DNA of 64,000 nucleotides from Dyadobacter sp. CY345 (lineage in GTDB: Bacteria; Bacteroidota; Bacteroidia; Cytophagales; Spirosomataceae), in contig NZ_JAKFFS010000005.1 of the NCBI RefSeq assembly GCF_021502725.1, forward strand, positions 62,001 to 126,000. The letters run 5' to 3'. Shown here piece by piece: positions 42,719 to 51,430 of this stretch. A model generated the notes under the pieces. The model was not told the origin of the DNA. It saw only the letters and a list, made by a program, of their open reading frames with translations, and did no database searches. Numbering within the stretch: the first letter of the stretch is position 1; each line of letters begins with the position of its first letter. The position numbers and the translations under genes were made by a program.

Positions 42719-44803
42719 GTGAATAAACCATATAACTGGCCTGCCGCACAGCCACCAGTGGCCGAGCAGAAACCGTACGATACCGGAATGCATGGCGACG
42801 TGCGTATTGATGAATATTACTGGATGGCAGATTTTTTTCGTGAGGGTCCGGATAGCGACAAAGTAGTGGAATACCTCAAGGAAGAAAACGCCTATACAGA
42901 AAAAATGATGGAGGCGACAAACCAGCTTCAGACTGATTTGTTTGCTGAAATGAAAGGGCGTATCAAAGAAAAGGATGAGTCTGTGCCGGTATTTAAAAAC
43001 GGATATTTTTATTATACCAGAAGCGAAGAAGGGGAGCAGTATTATAAATATTGCAGGAAACTGGGAAGTCTGGATGCGCCGGAGGAAATTTTGCTGGACG
43101 TGGATGCGCTTGCCAAGGATTATCCGTATTATTCGGCTACTGGCTTTAACATCAGTCCTGATAACAAATTGCTGGCCTATGGCGTAGATACGGTGTCCCG
43201 GAGGCAGTATAAGATTTACATAAAAAATCTTGAAACGGGTGAAATTTTTCAGGATTCTATCTTTCCTACGAGCGGAGCTTCCGTTTGGGGAAATGATAAC
43301 TGCACGTTGTTTTATACTGCGACAAATCCAAAAACGCTGCTTAGCGAGGAAATAAAACGCCATACACTTGGGCAAGCCTCTGAAAGTGATGTAGTTGTGT
43401 ACAAGGAGGAAGATAATAGCAATTACATTGGTGTCGGTAAAACGAAATCAGGGAAATATATTATGATCGCTTCATCGGCAACTGTTTCTTCCGAATACTT
43501 TATCCTGGACGCAGATCGCCCGGAAGGTGATTTCGAAGTGTTCCAGTCACGTATGAAAGATGTGATATATGATGTGGATCACCAGAACGACAGGTTTTTA
43601 ATTGTCACAAATCAGGATGCGCTCAACTTCAAATTGATGGAAACACCGCTTGACAAAACAGGGGTTGAACATTGGAAAGAAGTTATTCCCACAAGCACTG
43701 ATGTTTTGATTGAAGGTATCGAAGTGTTTGAAAAATTTCTTGTCGTAACGGAGAGAAAAAATGGTTTGCTGCAACTGCGTATTAGAATTGGCGAAACGAA
43801 TACCGAACATTATGTTGATTTTGGAGAGCCTGCTTATGCGGCTTATGTAGGCTCAAATCCAGAATATACCAGCGATATGCTGCGTTATTATTACACTTCG
43901 CTGACAACCCCCGGATCAACCTATGATTACGATATGGTTTCAAAATCGAAAACGTTATTAAAACGTCAGGAGGTTGTCGGTGGCTACGATCCGGAGCTAT
44001 ATCTGGCTGAAAGATTATATGCTACATCCCACGATGGTTTGAAAATTCCAATTTCTTTGGTCTATAAAAAGGGTGTTCCTATGGATGGAAACGCGCCGCT
44101 GCTGTTGAATGCTTACGGATCTTACGGAAACAGTATAGACGCCGGTTTTAGTACGAACCGGCTAAGTTTGCTCAACAGGGGTTTTATTTTTGCCATAGCA
44201 CACATCCGTGGAGGTCAGGAGATGGGGCGGCAGTGGTATGAGGGCGGAAAATTGTTCAAAAAGAAAAATACTTTCACTGATTTTATTTCCTGCGCCGAAT
44301 TATTAATTGCGGAAAAATATACTTCATCACAGCATTTGTATGCGGAAGGAGGCAGTGCGGGAGGTTTGCTGATGGGCGCTATTGTAAATCTACGCCCCGA
44401 TTTATGGCATGGTGTTTTGGCTGATGTTCCATTTGTGGATGTCGTTACAACCATGCTCGATGAAAGCATTCCCCTGACAACTAACGAGTTTGACGAATGG
44501 GGGAATCCAAAAAACAAGGATTCCTACGATTATATGAAATCATATTCACCGTATGATAATGTCGAAAAAAAGGCTTACCCAAATATGCTTGTAACGACTG
44601 GTTTACACGACAGCCAGGTTCAGTATTTTGAACCTGCGAAATGGGTGGCCCGTCTTCGGACGCACAAAACGGATCAGAATATTCTCCTGTTGAAGACCAA
44701 TATGGAAGCTGGTCACGGCGGAGCGTCAGGTAGGTTTGAATATTTAAAGGAAATTGCGCTGCAATATGCGTTCATGTTTGTGCTGGAAGGTATTACGGAG
44801 TAA
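42719..44803 (+). CDS. Prolyl oligopeptidase-family serine peptidase (oligopeptidase B-like)
   Basis: The 694-residue S9A peptidase has an N-terminal helix region and seven-bladed propeller (about 10-430; motifs DEYYWM, YFYYTRSEEGEQYYKYCR) and an alpha/beta-hydrolase domain. The triad is Ser near 545 (EGGSAGGLL), Asp near 631 (TGLHDSQVQYFEP) and His near 665 (AGHGGASGR). The YYTRSEEGEQY and DYPYYSATGFNISPDNKLLAYG segments favour oligopeptidase B, which cuts short peptides after Arg or Lys. No signal peptide is seen, so it is probably cytoplasmic. The start is a GTG. Confidence 0.93.
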   Translation: MNKPYNWPAAQPPVAEQKPYDTGMHGDVRIDEYYWMADFFREGPDSDKVVEYLKEENAYTEKMMEATNQLQTDLFAEMKGRIKEKDESVPVFKNGYFYYTRSEEGEQYYKYCRKLGSLDAPEEILLDVDALAKDYPYYSATGFNISPDNKLLAYGVDTVSRRQYKIYIKNLETGEIFQDSIFPTSGASVWGNDNCTLFYTATNPKTLLSEEIKRHTLGQASESDVVVYKEEDNSNYIGVGKTKSGKYIMIASSATVSSEYFILDADRPEGDFEVFQSRMKDVIYDVDHQNDRFLIVTNQDALNFKLMETPLDKTGVEHWKEVIPTSTDVLIEGIEVFEKFLVVTERKNGLLQLRIRIGETNTEHYVDFGEPAYAAYVGSNPEYTSDMLRYYYTSLTTPGSTYDYDMVSKSKTLLKRQEVVGGYDPELYLAERLYATSHDGLKIPISLVYKKGVPMDGNAPLLLNAYGSYGNSIDAGFSTNRLSLLNRGFIFAIAHIRGGQEMGRQWYEGGKLFKKKNTFTDFISCAELLIAEKYTSSQHLYAEGGSAGGLLMGAIVNLRPDLWHGVLADVPFVDVVTTMLDESIPLTTNEFDEWGNPKNKDSYDYMKSYSPYDNVEKKAYPNMLVTTGLHDSQVQYFEPAKWVARLRTHKTDQNILLLKTNMEAGHGGASGRFEYLKEIALQYAFMFVLEGITE

Positions 44804-44812
44804 TCGAGTTTT

Positions 44813-44853
44813 AAAATAATATGGCCGGAATTTTACTGTGGCCATATTATTTT
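44813..44853. terminator. Bidirectional terminator after the oligopeptidase gene
   Basis: A perfect 14-bp inverted repeat (AAAATAATATGGCC and its complement) with a 13-nt loop lies between two convergent genes, with T-rich continuation on the right. Confidence 0.83.
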
Positions 44854-44877
44854 AAAAATCCTTATTAAACCATCTTT

Positions 44878-45843
44878 TTATTTTTCATTATTTATCCGAT
44901 TTAGCGTCGAAATAAAACCTTGCATATCCTGATTGATTGACCGGATTGTGGATTGAAATTGATTGAGCATTGTCGCGCGGGTATGCAGTTGATCGGCGTT
45001 ATAAATTCCGCCCTTTTCGAATAGAAGCTGTATTGTCGAATTATCCATTTTTTTATCAAGCTCAAACTTCTTCCATCTTGCTTTAATCGACTGCACAAGT
45101 GGCTCTTTTTGGCTGTTGCTAAAATGTTTTTCGGTTAAAATGTACCAAATAAAAGGGGAGTAGACGGATGACTTTTTCGGTTCAAACCAGATGTCCTGCA
45201 ATACATTTCTATCATGAATGTAACTGATTTTTTTTCCGGCAGGTTTTATGGTTAGAATTCCAAGACCAGCAGAAACGACACCGCCGCTGATACTAATTGC
45301 ATTTTGAGCCGAACCATTGCTAACAGCCACTGCCGCTACCGTCGCCAGCGCTCCAATCACAATGGAAGCTCCGGTTAGTCTCGCTGTTCTTTTGTCGTTT
45401 ATATTATCGAGATAATTGGCAAAGAGATCAGCCCTTTCACCCTCACAATCAAGCTCTGCCGCTATTCCTGAAATTTCAGTTGTTAATAAAAGGAGATGAT
45501 TCTGAATACGTTGACTGATCTCTAAAAGATTAAGTCTTCCCTGAACAGATGGATCCTTTTTAGCGATTAGCATTTTGTTCATCAGAAAAAGTACACCGGT
45601 AGCATTGGACATGAGTATGTTATGCGATGACATATTTTTTGAAAGTTCTTTGCTGTTTGCCAAAACAGAATCTGAATTTGCAAGCGGAACAAACTCTTCA
45701 TCATATGCATAAGAGCTATTAGGAGCGCAATATTGACTGGTTACGTTGAGTTTTAAATGGTTTACAACGTGCGCATTTTGGCACGAAGATACCGTCAAAA
45801 TGATAAAAAATGAGCATGAAATTTTAGGTAAAAAATTGTGCAT
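44878..45843 (-). CDS. Lipoprotein with internal hydrophobic segment, function unknown
   Basis: The 321-residue product has a lipoprotein-type signal (ISCSFFIILTVSSC, Cys21). A mostly helical polar region (about 60-150) precedes a small-residue hydrophobic stretch (about 150-195: TGASIVIGALATVAAVAVSNG...ISGGVVSAGLGILTI). That stretch could form a membrane hairpin, resembling glycine-zipper segments. The rest is helical and charged. I do not recognise a family. A possible 58-residue gene lies 10 bp upstream on the same strand. Confidence 0.72.
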   Translation of the reverse strand: MHNFLPKISCSFFIILTVSSCQNAHVVNHLKLNVTSQYCAPNSSYAYDEEFVPLANSDSVLANSKELSKNMSSHNILMSNATGVLFLMNKMLIAKKDPSVQGRLNLLEISQRIQNHLLLLTTEISGIAAELDCEGERADLFANYLDNINDKRTARLTGASIVIGALATVAAVAVSNGSAQNAISISGGVVSAGLGILTIKPAGKKISYIHDRNVLQDIWFEPKKSSVYSPFIWYILTEKHFSNSQKEPLVQSIKARWKKFELDKKMDNSTIQLLFEKGGIYNADQLHTRATMLNQFQSTIRSINQDMQGFISTLNRINNEK

Positions 45844-45853
45844 ATGTTCAGAT

Positions 45854-46030
45854 TTAAAAATGCTTTAAAGTTGGAAGCCTGGATGTTTCATTTTTTAAGA
45901 AAACATCATTTTGCCGATTTTTTAGCCAGTTGACAATCGTTTTATTTATCCGGTAGCTATAAGAAGCCGCGTTAGACGACAAATACTTACGGCTGCTTTC
46001 CAATGACAATTCTGCTGATTTACGTAACAT
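45854..46030 (-). CDS. Possible small ORF (58 residues) upstream of the lipoprotein gene
   Basis: An ATG at 46030 opens 58 codons ending at TAA (45854-45856), 10 bp before the lipoprotein start on the same strand. The product begins MLRKSAELSLESSRKYL and is basic and polar, without signal or membrane segment. Length and spacing suit a small leading gene of an operon, but no family is recognised and codon evidence is thin. The 254-bp gap otherwise holds only a TGACA-N6-TGTCA repeat at 46074-46089. Confidence 0.35.
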   Translation of the reverse strand: MLRKSAELSLESSRKYLSSNAASYSYRINKTIVNWLKNRQNDVFLKNETSRLPTLKHF

Positions 46031-46097
46031 GATCGTTGTTGTTTTAGTGCATCACAAATTAAATGCAAGGCTATGACAACAGTATGTCAGCAGTATT

Positions 46098-47048
46098 TTA
46101 CGAATCTTTTAAATTATCGAGTACAAAGTTCAGTCGTTTTTTAACGAATTCAGTGAGGTTGAGGGGCTGTACAATTACTGCGAATTCTGCAAACATCACA
46201 TACCATCTTGCGAAGCCGTCGAGCGAAGCACTCAGAAATGTGATTTCATAATCGTCCCCTATCTTTTTTTCAGAAACAAAACCATAATAATGCTTTTGCT
46301 CCTGTATATAACGAAGAATTTGCTTCTTGACCCGAAGAACTACAAGTTGCAGATTTTCAAGTTTAGGAATGCTGTCGAGATGTTCTTTAAGTGACGCATG
46401 TTGCTTGCTGAAAGTCGTTTCAGTAAGCTCAATTTTTGACATACGGTCACAGCGGAAATTTCTGTAACCATCTCTGAGTAAGCAATATGCAACGACATAC
46501 CAGTAATTGTGCTCATGATAGATTCCTATGGGTTCAATCTCGCGGCTGGTAATATCGTCGGTATTAAATGCAGAATATTGTAAACGTAAAACCTTTCGCT
46601 CCGAAATTCCTTTTAGCAATATTTCAAGGGTATTGTTCAGTGTCGGGTTGAATGCCTCACGTTGATGAATCACCTCAATGTGCTGTTCCATATTTTCGAG
46701 CAAGTTCTTATCTGCACTTTTTAATACAGATTTTATCTTGAACATCGCTGACTGATGGTGCATTCTGGTTGAGGAATCCGTGAATTTTTCCATGAGCTTT
46801 TCAGCCGTGATGAAAGTTCTCGCTTCCTCCTTCGTAAACATTACCGGCGGAAGGCGGTAGCCATCCATAATCGAATAACCAACACCTGCCTCACCGATAA
46901 TGGGCACACCAGCCTCTGCAAGCGTATTCATATCGCGGTATACAGTCCGCAAACTGATCTCAAACCTGTCAGCAAGATCCTGGGCTTTTACAACTTTGCG
47001 GGATTGAAGTTGAATAAGTATAGCAGTAATGCGGTCGAAGCGATTCAT
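46098..47048 (-). CDS. WYL-domain transcriptional regulator (YafY-like)
   Basis: The N-terminal DeoR-type helix-turn-helix (LQSRKVVKAQDLADRFEISLRTVYRDMNTLAEAGVPI) is followed by a WYL domain (HNYWYVVAYCLLRDGYRNFRCDRMSKIEL) and a C-terminal extension. The start is taken at the ATG at 47048 (MNRFDRIT), three codons inside the longest frame. The gene begins 19 bp after the luciferase-like monooxygenase stop, on the same strand, so they are probably co-transcribed. WYL domains sense nucleic acid or small ligands; the target here may be its own operon. Confidence 0.9.
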   Translation of the reverse strand: MNRFDRITAILIQLQSRKVVKAQDLADRFEISLRTVYRDMNTLAEAGVPIIGEAGVGYSIMDGYRLPPVMFTKEEARTFITAEKLMEKFTDSSTRMHHQSAMFKIKSVLKSADKNLLENMEQHIEVIHQREAFNPTLNNTLEILLKGISERKVLRLQYSAFNTDDITSREIEPIGIYHEHNYWYVVAYCLLRDGYRNFRCDRMSKIELTETTFSKQHASLKEHLDSIPKLENLQLVVLRVKKQILRYIQEQKHYYGFVSEKKIGDDYEITFLSASLDGFARWYVMFAEFAVIVQPLNLTEFVKKRLNFVLDNLKDS

Positions 47049-47067
47049 GAGAAGCAAATTGATTATT

Positions 47068-48081
47068 TCAATTCGCGAATTTATTCAAATTAAATGCTTC
47101 CGCTACTAACTCAAAAGAACGTTTTCTGCTTTCATAACTAGCGGTCATTGTCGAGATAATTATTTCGTCAACACCAAAATCGTCCGCAAGTTTCGTAAGC
47201 TGCTCTTTTACATCATCCTTCGTTCCTGAAATAATTCTTCCGCTGTTATATTTCAAACGTTCAAGCTCGCCCTGAGTGAAATTGTAATTTCTAACCACAT
47301 CAGCATTCGGGAAAGGGCCAAATTTCCCTTTTTCAAATTCTATTAGAATGTAATCCATGGTCTTCCGCATGAATCGTGCTTCTTCCTCAGTTTCCCCACA
47401 GATCAGAAAAATCGAGAGTATAGCGTGTGGTTGTTCATATTGATAAGAAGGCTTAAAGTTTTTCCGATATGTTTCGACAATCTCGGGTGTGGCAAATCCA
47501 TTGATAAATTTAGCGACCACAAGTCCGAGACCAAATCTGGCAGCAATCTTACTGCTTCCGCCACTGGAACTCAATATCCATTGCATAGGAATAGTTTCCG
47601 ACTGCGGCGTGGCATAAATGAAACCACGTTCGGTACCGGCTGTGTCCTGGAAGAAATGTTGTAAGTGGTCAAGCTGACGTAAATAACTTGGCTCGCTAAA
47701 ATCATTTGACGGATTTAGCAATGACGAAGTAATTCGGTCTGTGCCAGGTGCTCTTCCCATTCCCAGATCAATTCTGCCGGGAAAAAGTGTTTCAAGCATA
47801 CGGAAGTTTTCCGCTACTTTTAGTGCGCTATGATTAGGGAGCATAATGCCTCCGGAGCCGATTCTGATGTTATTTGTCGAATCAGCCAGTTTAACCATCA
47901 GCATTTCGGGCGTTGATCCGGCTATAAATGTTGAATTATGATGCTCAGAAACCCAAAAACGGCTATATCCAAGTTCTTCGGCAAGTTTAGCTGTTTCAAT
48001 CGTTTCTAATATTGCCCCTCTCACGTCTGCCTGGTTTCTTACAACAGATTGATCAAGGATTCCAATCTTTAAATTTTTCAT
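47068..48081 (-). CDS. Luciferase-like (flavin-dependent) monooxygenase
   Basis: The 337-residue protein from the ATG at 48081 (MKNLKIGILDQS) belongs to the bacterial luciferase-like group: RFWVSEHHNSTFIAGSTPEMLMVKLAD, RIGSGGIMLPNHSALKVAENFRMLETLFPGRIDLGMGRAPG, and QWILSSSGGSSKIAARFGLGL are typical of the MsnO8 type. It would use reduced FMN to oxygenate an unknown substrate. The in-frame upstream ATG at 48117 is less likely because it adds unconserved residues. The WYL regulator follows directly. Confidence 0.9.
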   Translation of the reverse strand: MKNLKIGILDQSVVRNQADVRGAILETIETAKLAEELGYSRFWVSEHHNSTFIAGSTPEMLMVKLADSTNNIRIGSGGIMLPNHSALKVAENFRMLETLFPGRIDLGMGRAPGTDRITSSLLNPSNDFSEPSYLRQLDHLQHFFQDTAGTERGFIYATPQSETIPMQWILSSSGGSSKIAARFGLGLVVAKFINGFATPEIVETYRKNFKPSYQYEQPHAILSIFLICGETEEEARFMRKTMDYILIEFEKGKFGPFPNADVVRNYNFTQGELERLKYNSGRIISGTKDDVKEQLTKLADDFGVDEIIISTMTASYESRKRSFELVAEAFNLNKFAN

Positions 48082-48117
48082 GGTGAATATTTTGTTTTTC
48101 GTTACAACACCAAGCAT

Positions 48118-48564
48118 AGAATTTGTATTCCAGCACGTTGGAAAATCGGCAAATTTATTTATGTCCCTTTAAATAATTAAGTTCTTTCAACTCATGTTTC
48201 TATTAAATTCAATTTTAAAAATTTTTATTATCTAAAAATTTTTTGCTGTGTTTTTCTTCATAGTTTCGCAATGTATTGTAATCCCATCCAATCTGTCTGT
48301 TCATCTGTAATCAGCAAATCAATGTTGAGAAAAGGTCTGCGTAAATTTTACGCCGCCAGTCTCTTTGTTGTCTCCTTGAAGAATATTTATAATTAGTTGT
48401 ATTGATATGTAGTAATAATATTACATATATTTGTATATATATTTTTTGGGTTGTTGTAGAATAGTTTTCAAATAAAACAGTTGCTTGCTCGTATCATTTT
48501 AAGTGTTTCATGTAGAAATACTTATATATACTTTTGAGCTCAGGAAATCATTTAACACAAAAGC
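48118..48564. other. Divergent intergenic region (447 bp)
   Basis: AT-rich gap between the leftward monooxygenase gene and the rightward T9SS cargo gene. It holds TAAATTTG on the minus strand (48150-48157, a possible -7 element for the monooxygenase), a perfect palindrome GCGTAAATTTTACGC (48339-48353), and the promoter at 48402-48433. No ORF is supported. Confidence 0.6.
48402..48433 (+). promoter_or_regulatory. Promoter for the T9SS cargo/DUF1800/DUF1501 operon
   Basis: TTG (48402-48404), a 21-bp spacer and TATATTTG (48426-48433) match the Bacteroidota consensus. The leader to the ATG at 48580 would be about 140 nt. Confidence 0.55.
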
Positions 48565-48579
48565 GTGCATCTCGACGTA

Positions 48580-49767
48580 ATGGAAAGGATTTACAAGCAA
48601 ATAAAGATAGTGGCAGGATGTGCCCTGCTGTTTACAACACAAGCTACTTTTGGACAAAGTGGCATTGTGGTTACAAAGCGATCAGCTCCAATTGGGTTGG
48701 TCAGTTTTTCGTCAGAATCAACGGTTAGCGGTATAAGTGACGCCAAACATATAGACGGTTACGTTAAGAAAAATGGGGGTGCAAATTTTGTTTTTCCAGT
48801 TGGCGATAACAATGTTTATCGTCCCTTTGCTGCGGCTGCGGATGGTATTACCGGAGCATATTTTCTGGAAAATCCTAACGGAGCTGGCGTACCATCCGGA
48901 GGGCCCTTTTCAGTTTCTCAGAAAGAGAATTCAGTGGAAACAGTGAGTGCCCGAGAGTTTTGGGACATCGATGGAGCTAACCCCACAAGGATCACTCTAA
49001 CCTGGAATGCCGCCAGCGGTATATCATTGCTTACTGGCGGAGTACTGGATGTTTTAACAATCGTTGGGTGGAACACAGGGAGTTCCCGATGGGAAAAGAT
49101 CAGCTCTAATGTAGACCAGGCTGCATTGCTTGGAGGGAGCAGCACACTCACTGCCGGCTCAATCACTTCAAGCGGAAGCATCGTACCAAATACTTACAGT
49201 ATATACACATTAGCCTCCAGCTCATCAGCACCTTTACCCGTAACGCTTGTTAGTTTCGATGCATCATTAAATGACGCTTCGAATACAAGTCTTCAATGGC
49301 GGACAACATCGGAACAGAATAGTCAAAAGTTCAATGTCGAGCATAGTATTGACGGTAAAGTTTGGGTTGAAAAGGGTAGTGTGGAAGCAGTCGGAGAAAG
49401 TTCTTCAAGTGTGGATTATAGTTTTATTGATGTAACTCCCGTTATAGGAGAAAACTTGTATCGTTTAAAAATGATCGATAAGGATGGTACTTTCGCATAC
49501 AGCAGGATTGAAAGTGTGAGACTTGAAGGTGTCGCTGCTGTGTTTTATCCAAATCCGGTCGCAGATCGATTGTTCTTGAAAATTTCTGACAAAGCGCCTG
49601 TTACTGGAATCGCGTTGAGAAACGCAGCAGGCAATAGTGTTTTCTCAGCTTCGTCGATTCCCGCCAACGGTATAGATGTAAAAAGTTTGGATGCCGGAAT
49701 TTATCTGATCCAGGTGATCCTGGAAAATGGCCAATACAGGACGCAAAAAATCTTAGTAACAAAGTAA
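48580..49767 (+). CDS. Secreted protein with type A T9SS C-terminal sorting domain
   Basis: The product has 395 residues from the ATG at 48580 (a GTG five codons upstream is also open). A signal peptide (IVAGCALLFTTQATFGQS) precedes a beta-rich domain of about 200 residues, then a stretch (LPVTLVSFDASLNDASNTSLQWRTTSEQNSQKFNVEHSIDG) found in many Cytophagales surface proteins. The C-terminal sorting domain begins FYPNPVADRLFLKI and ends YRTQKILVTK. It should be exported by the type IX system and anchored or released at the surface. It lies 17 bp upstream of the DUF1800 gene. Confidence 0.85.
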   Translation: MERIYKQIKIVAGCALLFTTQATFGQSGIVVTKRSAPIGLVSFSSESTVSGISDAKHIDGYVKKNGGANFVFPVGDNNVYRPFAAAADGITGAYFLENPNGAGVPSGGPFSVSQKENSVETVSAREFWDIDGANPTRITLTWNAASGISLLTGGVLDVLTIVGWNTGSSRWEKISSNVDQAALLGGSSTLTAGSITSSGSIVPNTYSIYTLASSSSAPLPVTLVSFDASLNDASNTSLQWRTTSEQNSQKFNVEHSIDGKVWVEKGSVEAVGESSSSVDYSFIDVTPVIGENLYRLKMIDKDGTFAYSRIESVRLEGVAAVFYPNPVADRLFLKISDKAPVTGIALRNAAGNSVFSASSIPANGIDVKSLDAGIYLIQVILENGQYRTQKILVTK

Positions 49768-49784
49768 ATTCAGCCTGAAAGAAT

Positions 49785-51419
49785 ATGGCCTATTTGGATA
49801 CTTATACCACTTCGTTGACAGCAAGTACGGCAGCTCATCTGCTCCGACGTGCCACATTCGGTCCTACTAATCAGGAAATTGTGGATTTTACCGGAAAAAC
49901 TGCGACACAGGCGGTTGATCTTTTAATAAGCAACGCCACTTTCCGCGCCTCCCCTCCGCCGCCTGTCGAGATGGACGAGACCAGAGCGGATAAGGGCCAG
50001 CAATTTCTTACAAAGCCTTTTTACGGTGATCGTACTTACGACTATTTTCTTTTTATTCGATACTGGTGGATAGGCCTGATGACGGAACAGAATGGTCATC
50101 CGTCTGTACTGGAAAAATTAACTGCGTTTTGGCAGAATCACTTTGTTGTAACACATTCTTCAACAGGTGATTATAGGTTTACGGATCGCTATTTGAGATT
50201 TGTTCGGGACAATGCGATGAGTAACTTTCGCACGCTTGTGATTGGTATTACCAAAGATCCTGGCATGTTGGTATTCCAAAACGGAAACGAAAACAGCAAG
50301 GAAAGTCCAAATGAAAATTACGGACGCGAGTTGCAGGAGCTCTTTACTGTTGGACAAAAAGATTTTGCAGGTAACGCTAATTATACCGAGGATGATGTGA
50401 AAGCTGCGGCGCGCGTTTTAACTGGGTGGCAGGTTAATAATTTATGGGTTGAGGGTTCTACGTCATTTGGATCAGTTTTTAACCCGTCCCGCCACGACAC
50501 TGATAACAAATCATTTTCCGCAAAATATAATAACACAACCATAACAGGCAGAAGCGGCGCCTCCGCGGGCGATACAGAACTTGCAGATCTGACGACGATG
50601 CTTCTGAATCATCCGCAAACTCCACGGCACATTTGCAGAAAACTCTATCGTTGGTATATAAATCCTAATGTAACACAGGAGATTGAGGATAATGTTATTA
50701 TTCCTCTTGCGAATTTTTTCGCCAGTTCCGGGAACAACTATGCGATAGTTCCAGTGCTTAAAAAGTTGTTGACGAGTGATATTTTCTTTGATTCGAACAA
50801 CTTTGGCGGAATTGTAAAATCACCTGCCGAGTTCATGGTTGGTATGCTTAGACACTTCGACCTGCCAGTTCCAGATCTTACATCTGAGTATACTGCCTTT
50901 AGAAAAATGATGGAGTTTCAGGAATGGGCGATGTCAAAAATGCAGCTCAGATTTCTGGATCAGCCATTGGTTTTTGGCTCGGTACCTTATTATCAGACAG
51001 GTTTTTCTAAAAACTGGATTAATGGGACAACTTTGGGTCTGCGTGGACAACATACTGACGCAATGGTATACCCGTGGTTAGAATTGAAACCGGGCTATAT
51101 GCTTGGATTGGATTTTTTGAAATGGATTAGACAAATTCAGCCTAATTTTAGTGACGTCGCTGGTACAGAAGCAGTTACATGCGACGTAGTTTTTGCAGAA
51201 TTGTCTAAAAACCTATTTGCTATTGAGCCAACACAATCCCAGAAAAACTTTCTTATCGATACAATCATGATGCGTAACATTCCCCGGACATCCTGGAAAT
51301 TTGAGCTGAATGCTTACAGAACTTCGCCAAATAATGCAGATGCGCAAAATCCAGTATTGTGGCGATGCCAGGCGCTTATGAAATACATGTTGAGGATGGC
51401 TGAATATCAAGTGTTTTAA
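49785..51419 (+). CDS. DUF1800 family protein
   Basis: The 544-residue protein opens with AAHLLRRATFGPTNQEI and contains FWQNHFVV, NYGRELQELFTVG, RVLTGW, and HICRKLYRWY, the family's conserved blocks. The function of DUF1800 proteins is not established. They are almost always encoded next to DUF1501 proteins, as here (11 bp gap). No signal peptide is present at this start, though the DUF1501 partner has a Tat signal, so joint export with the partner is possible (inference). Confidence 0.92.
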   Translation: MAYLDTYTTSLTASTAAHLLRRATFGPTNQEIVDFTGKTATQAVDLLISNATFRASPPPPVEMDETRADKGQQFLTKPFYGDRTYDYFLFIRYWWIGLMTEQNGHPSVLEKLTAFWQNHFVVTHSSTGDYRFTDRYLRFVRDNAMSNFRTLVIGITKDPGMLVFQNGNENSKESPNENYGRELQELFTVGQKDFAGNANYTEDDVKAAARVLTGWQVNNLWVEGSTSFGSVFNPSRHDTDNKSFSAKYNNTTITGRSGASAGDTELADLTTMLLNHPQTPRHICRKLYRWYINPNVTQEIEDNVIIPLANFFASSGNNYAIVPVLKKLLTSDIFFDSNNFGGIVKSPAEFMVGMLRHFDLPVPDLTSEYTAFRKMMEFQEWAMSKMQLRFLDQPLVFGSVPYYQTGFSKNWINGTTLGLRGQHTDAMVYPWLELKPGYMLGLDFLKWIRQIQPNFSDVAGTEAVTCDVVFAELSKNLFAIEPTQSQKNFLIDTIMMRNIPRTSWKFELNAYRTSPNNADAQNPVLWRCQALMKYMLRMAEYQVF

Positions 51420-51430
51420 TATTAATCCCG

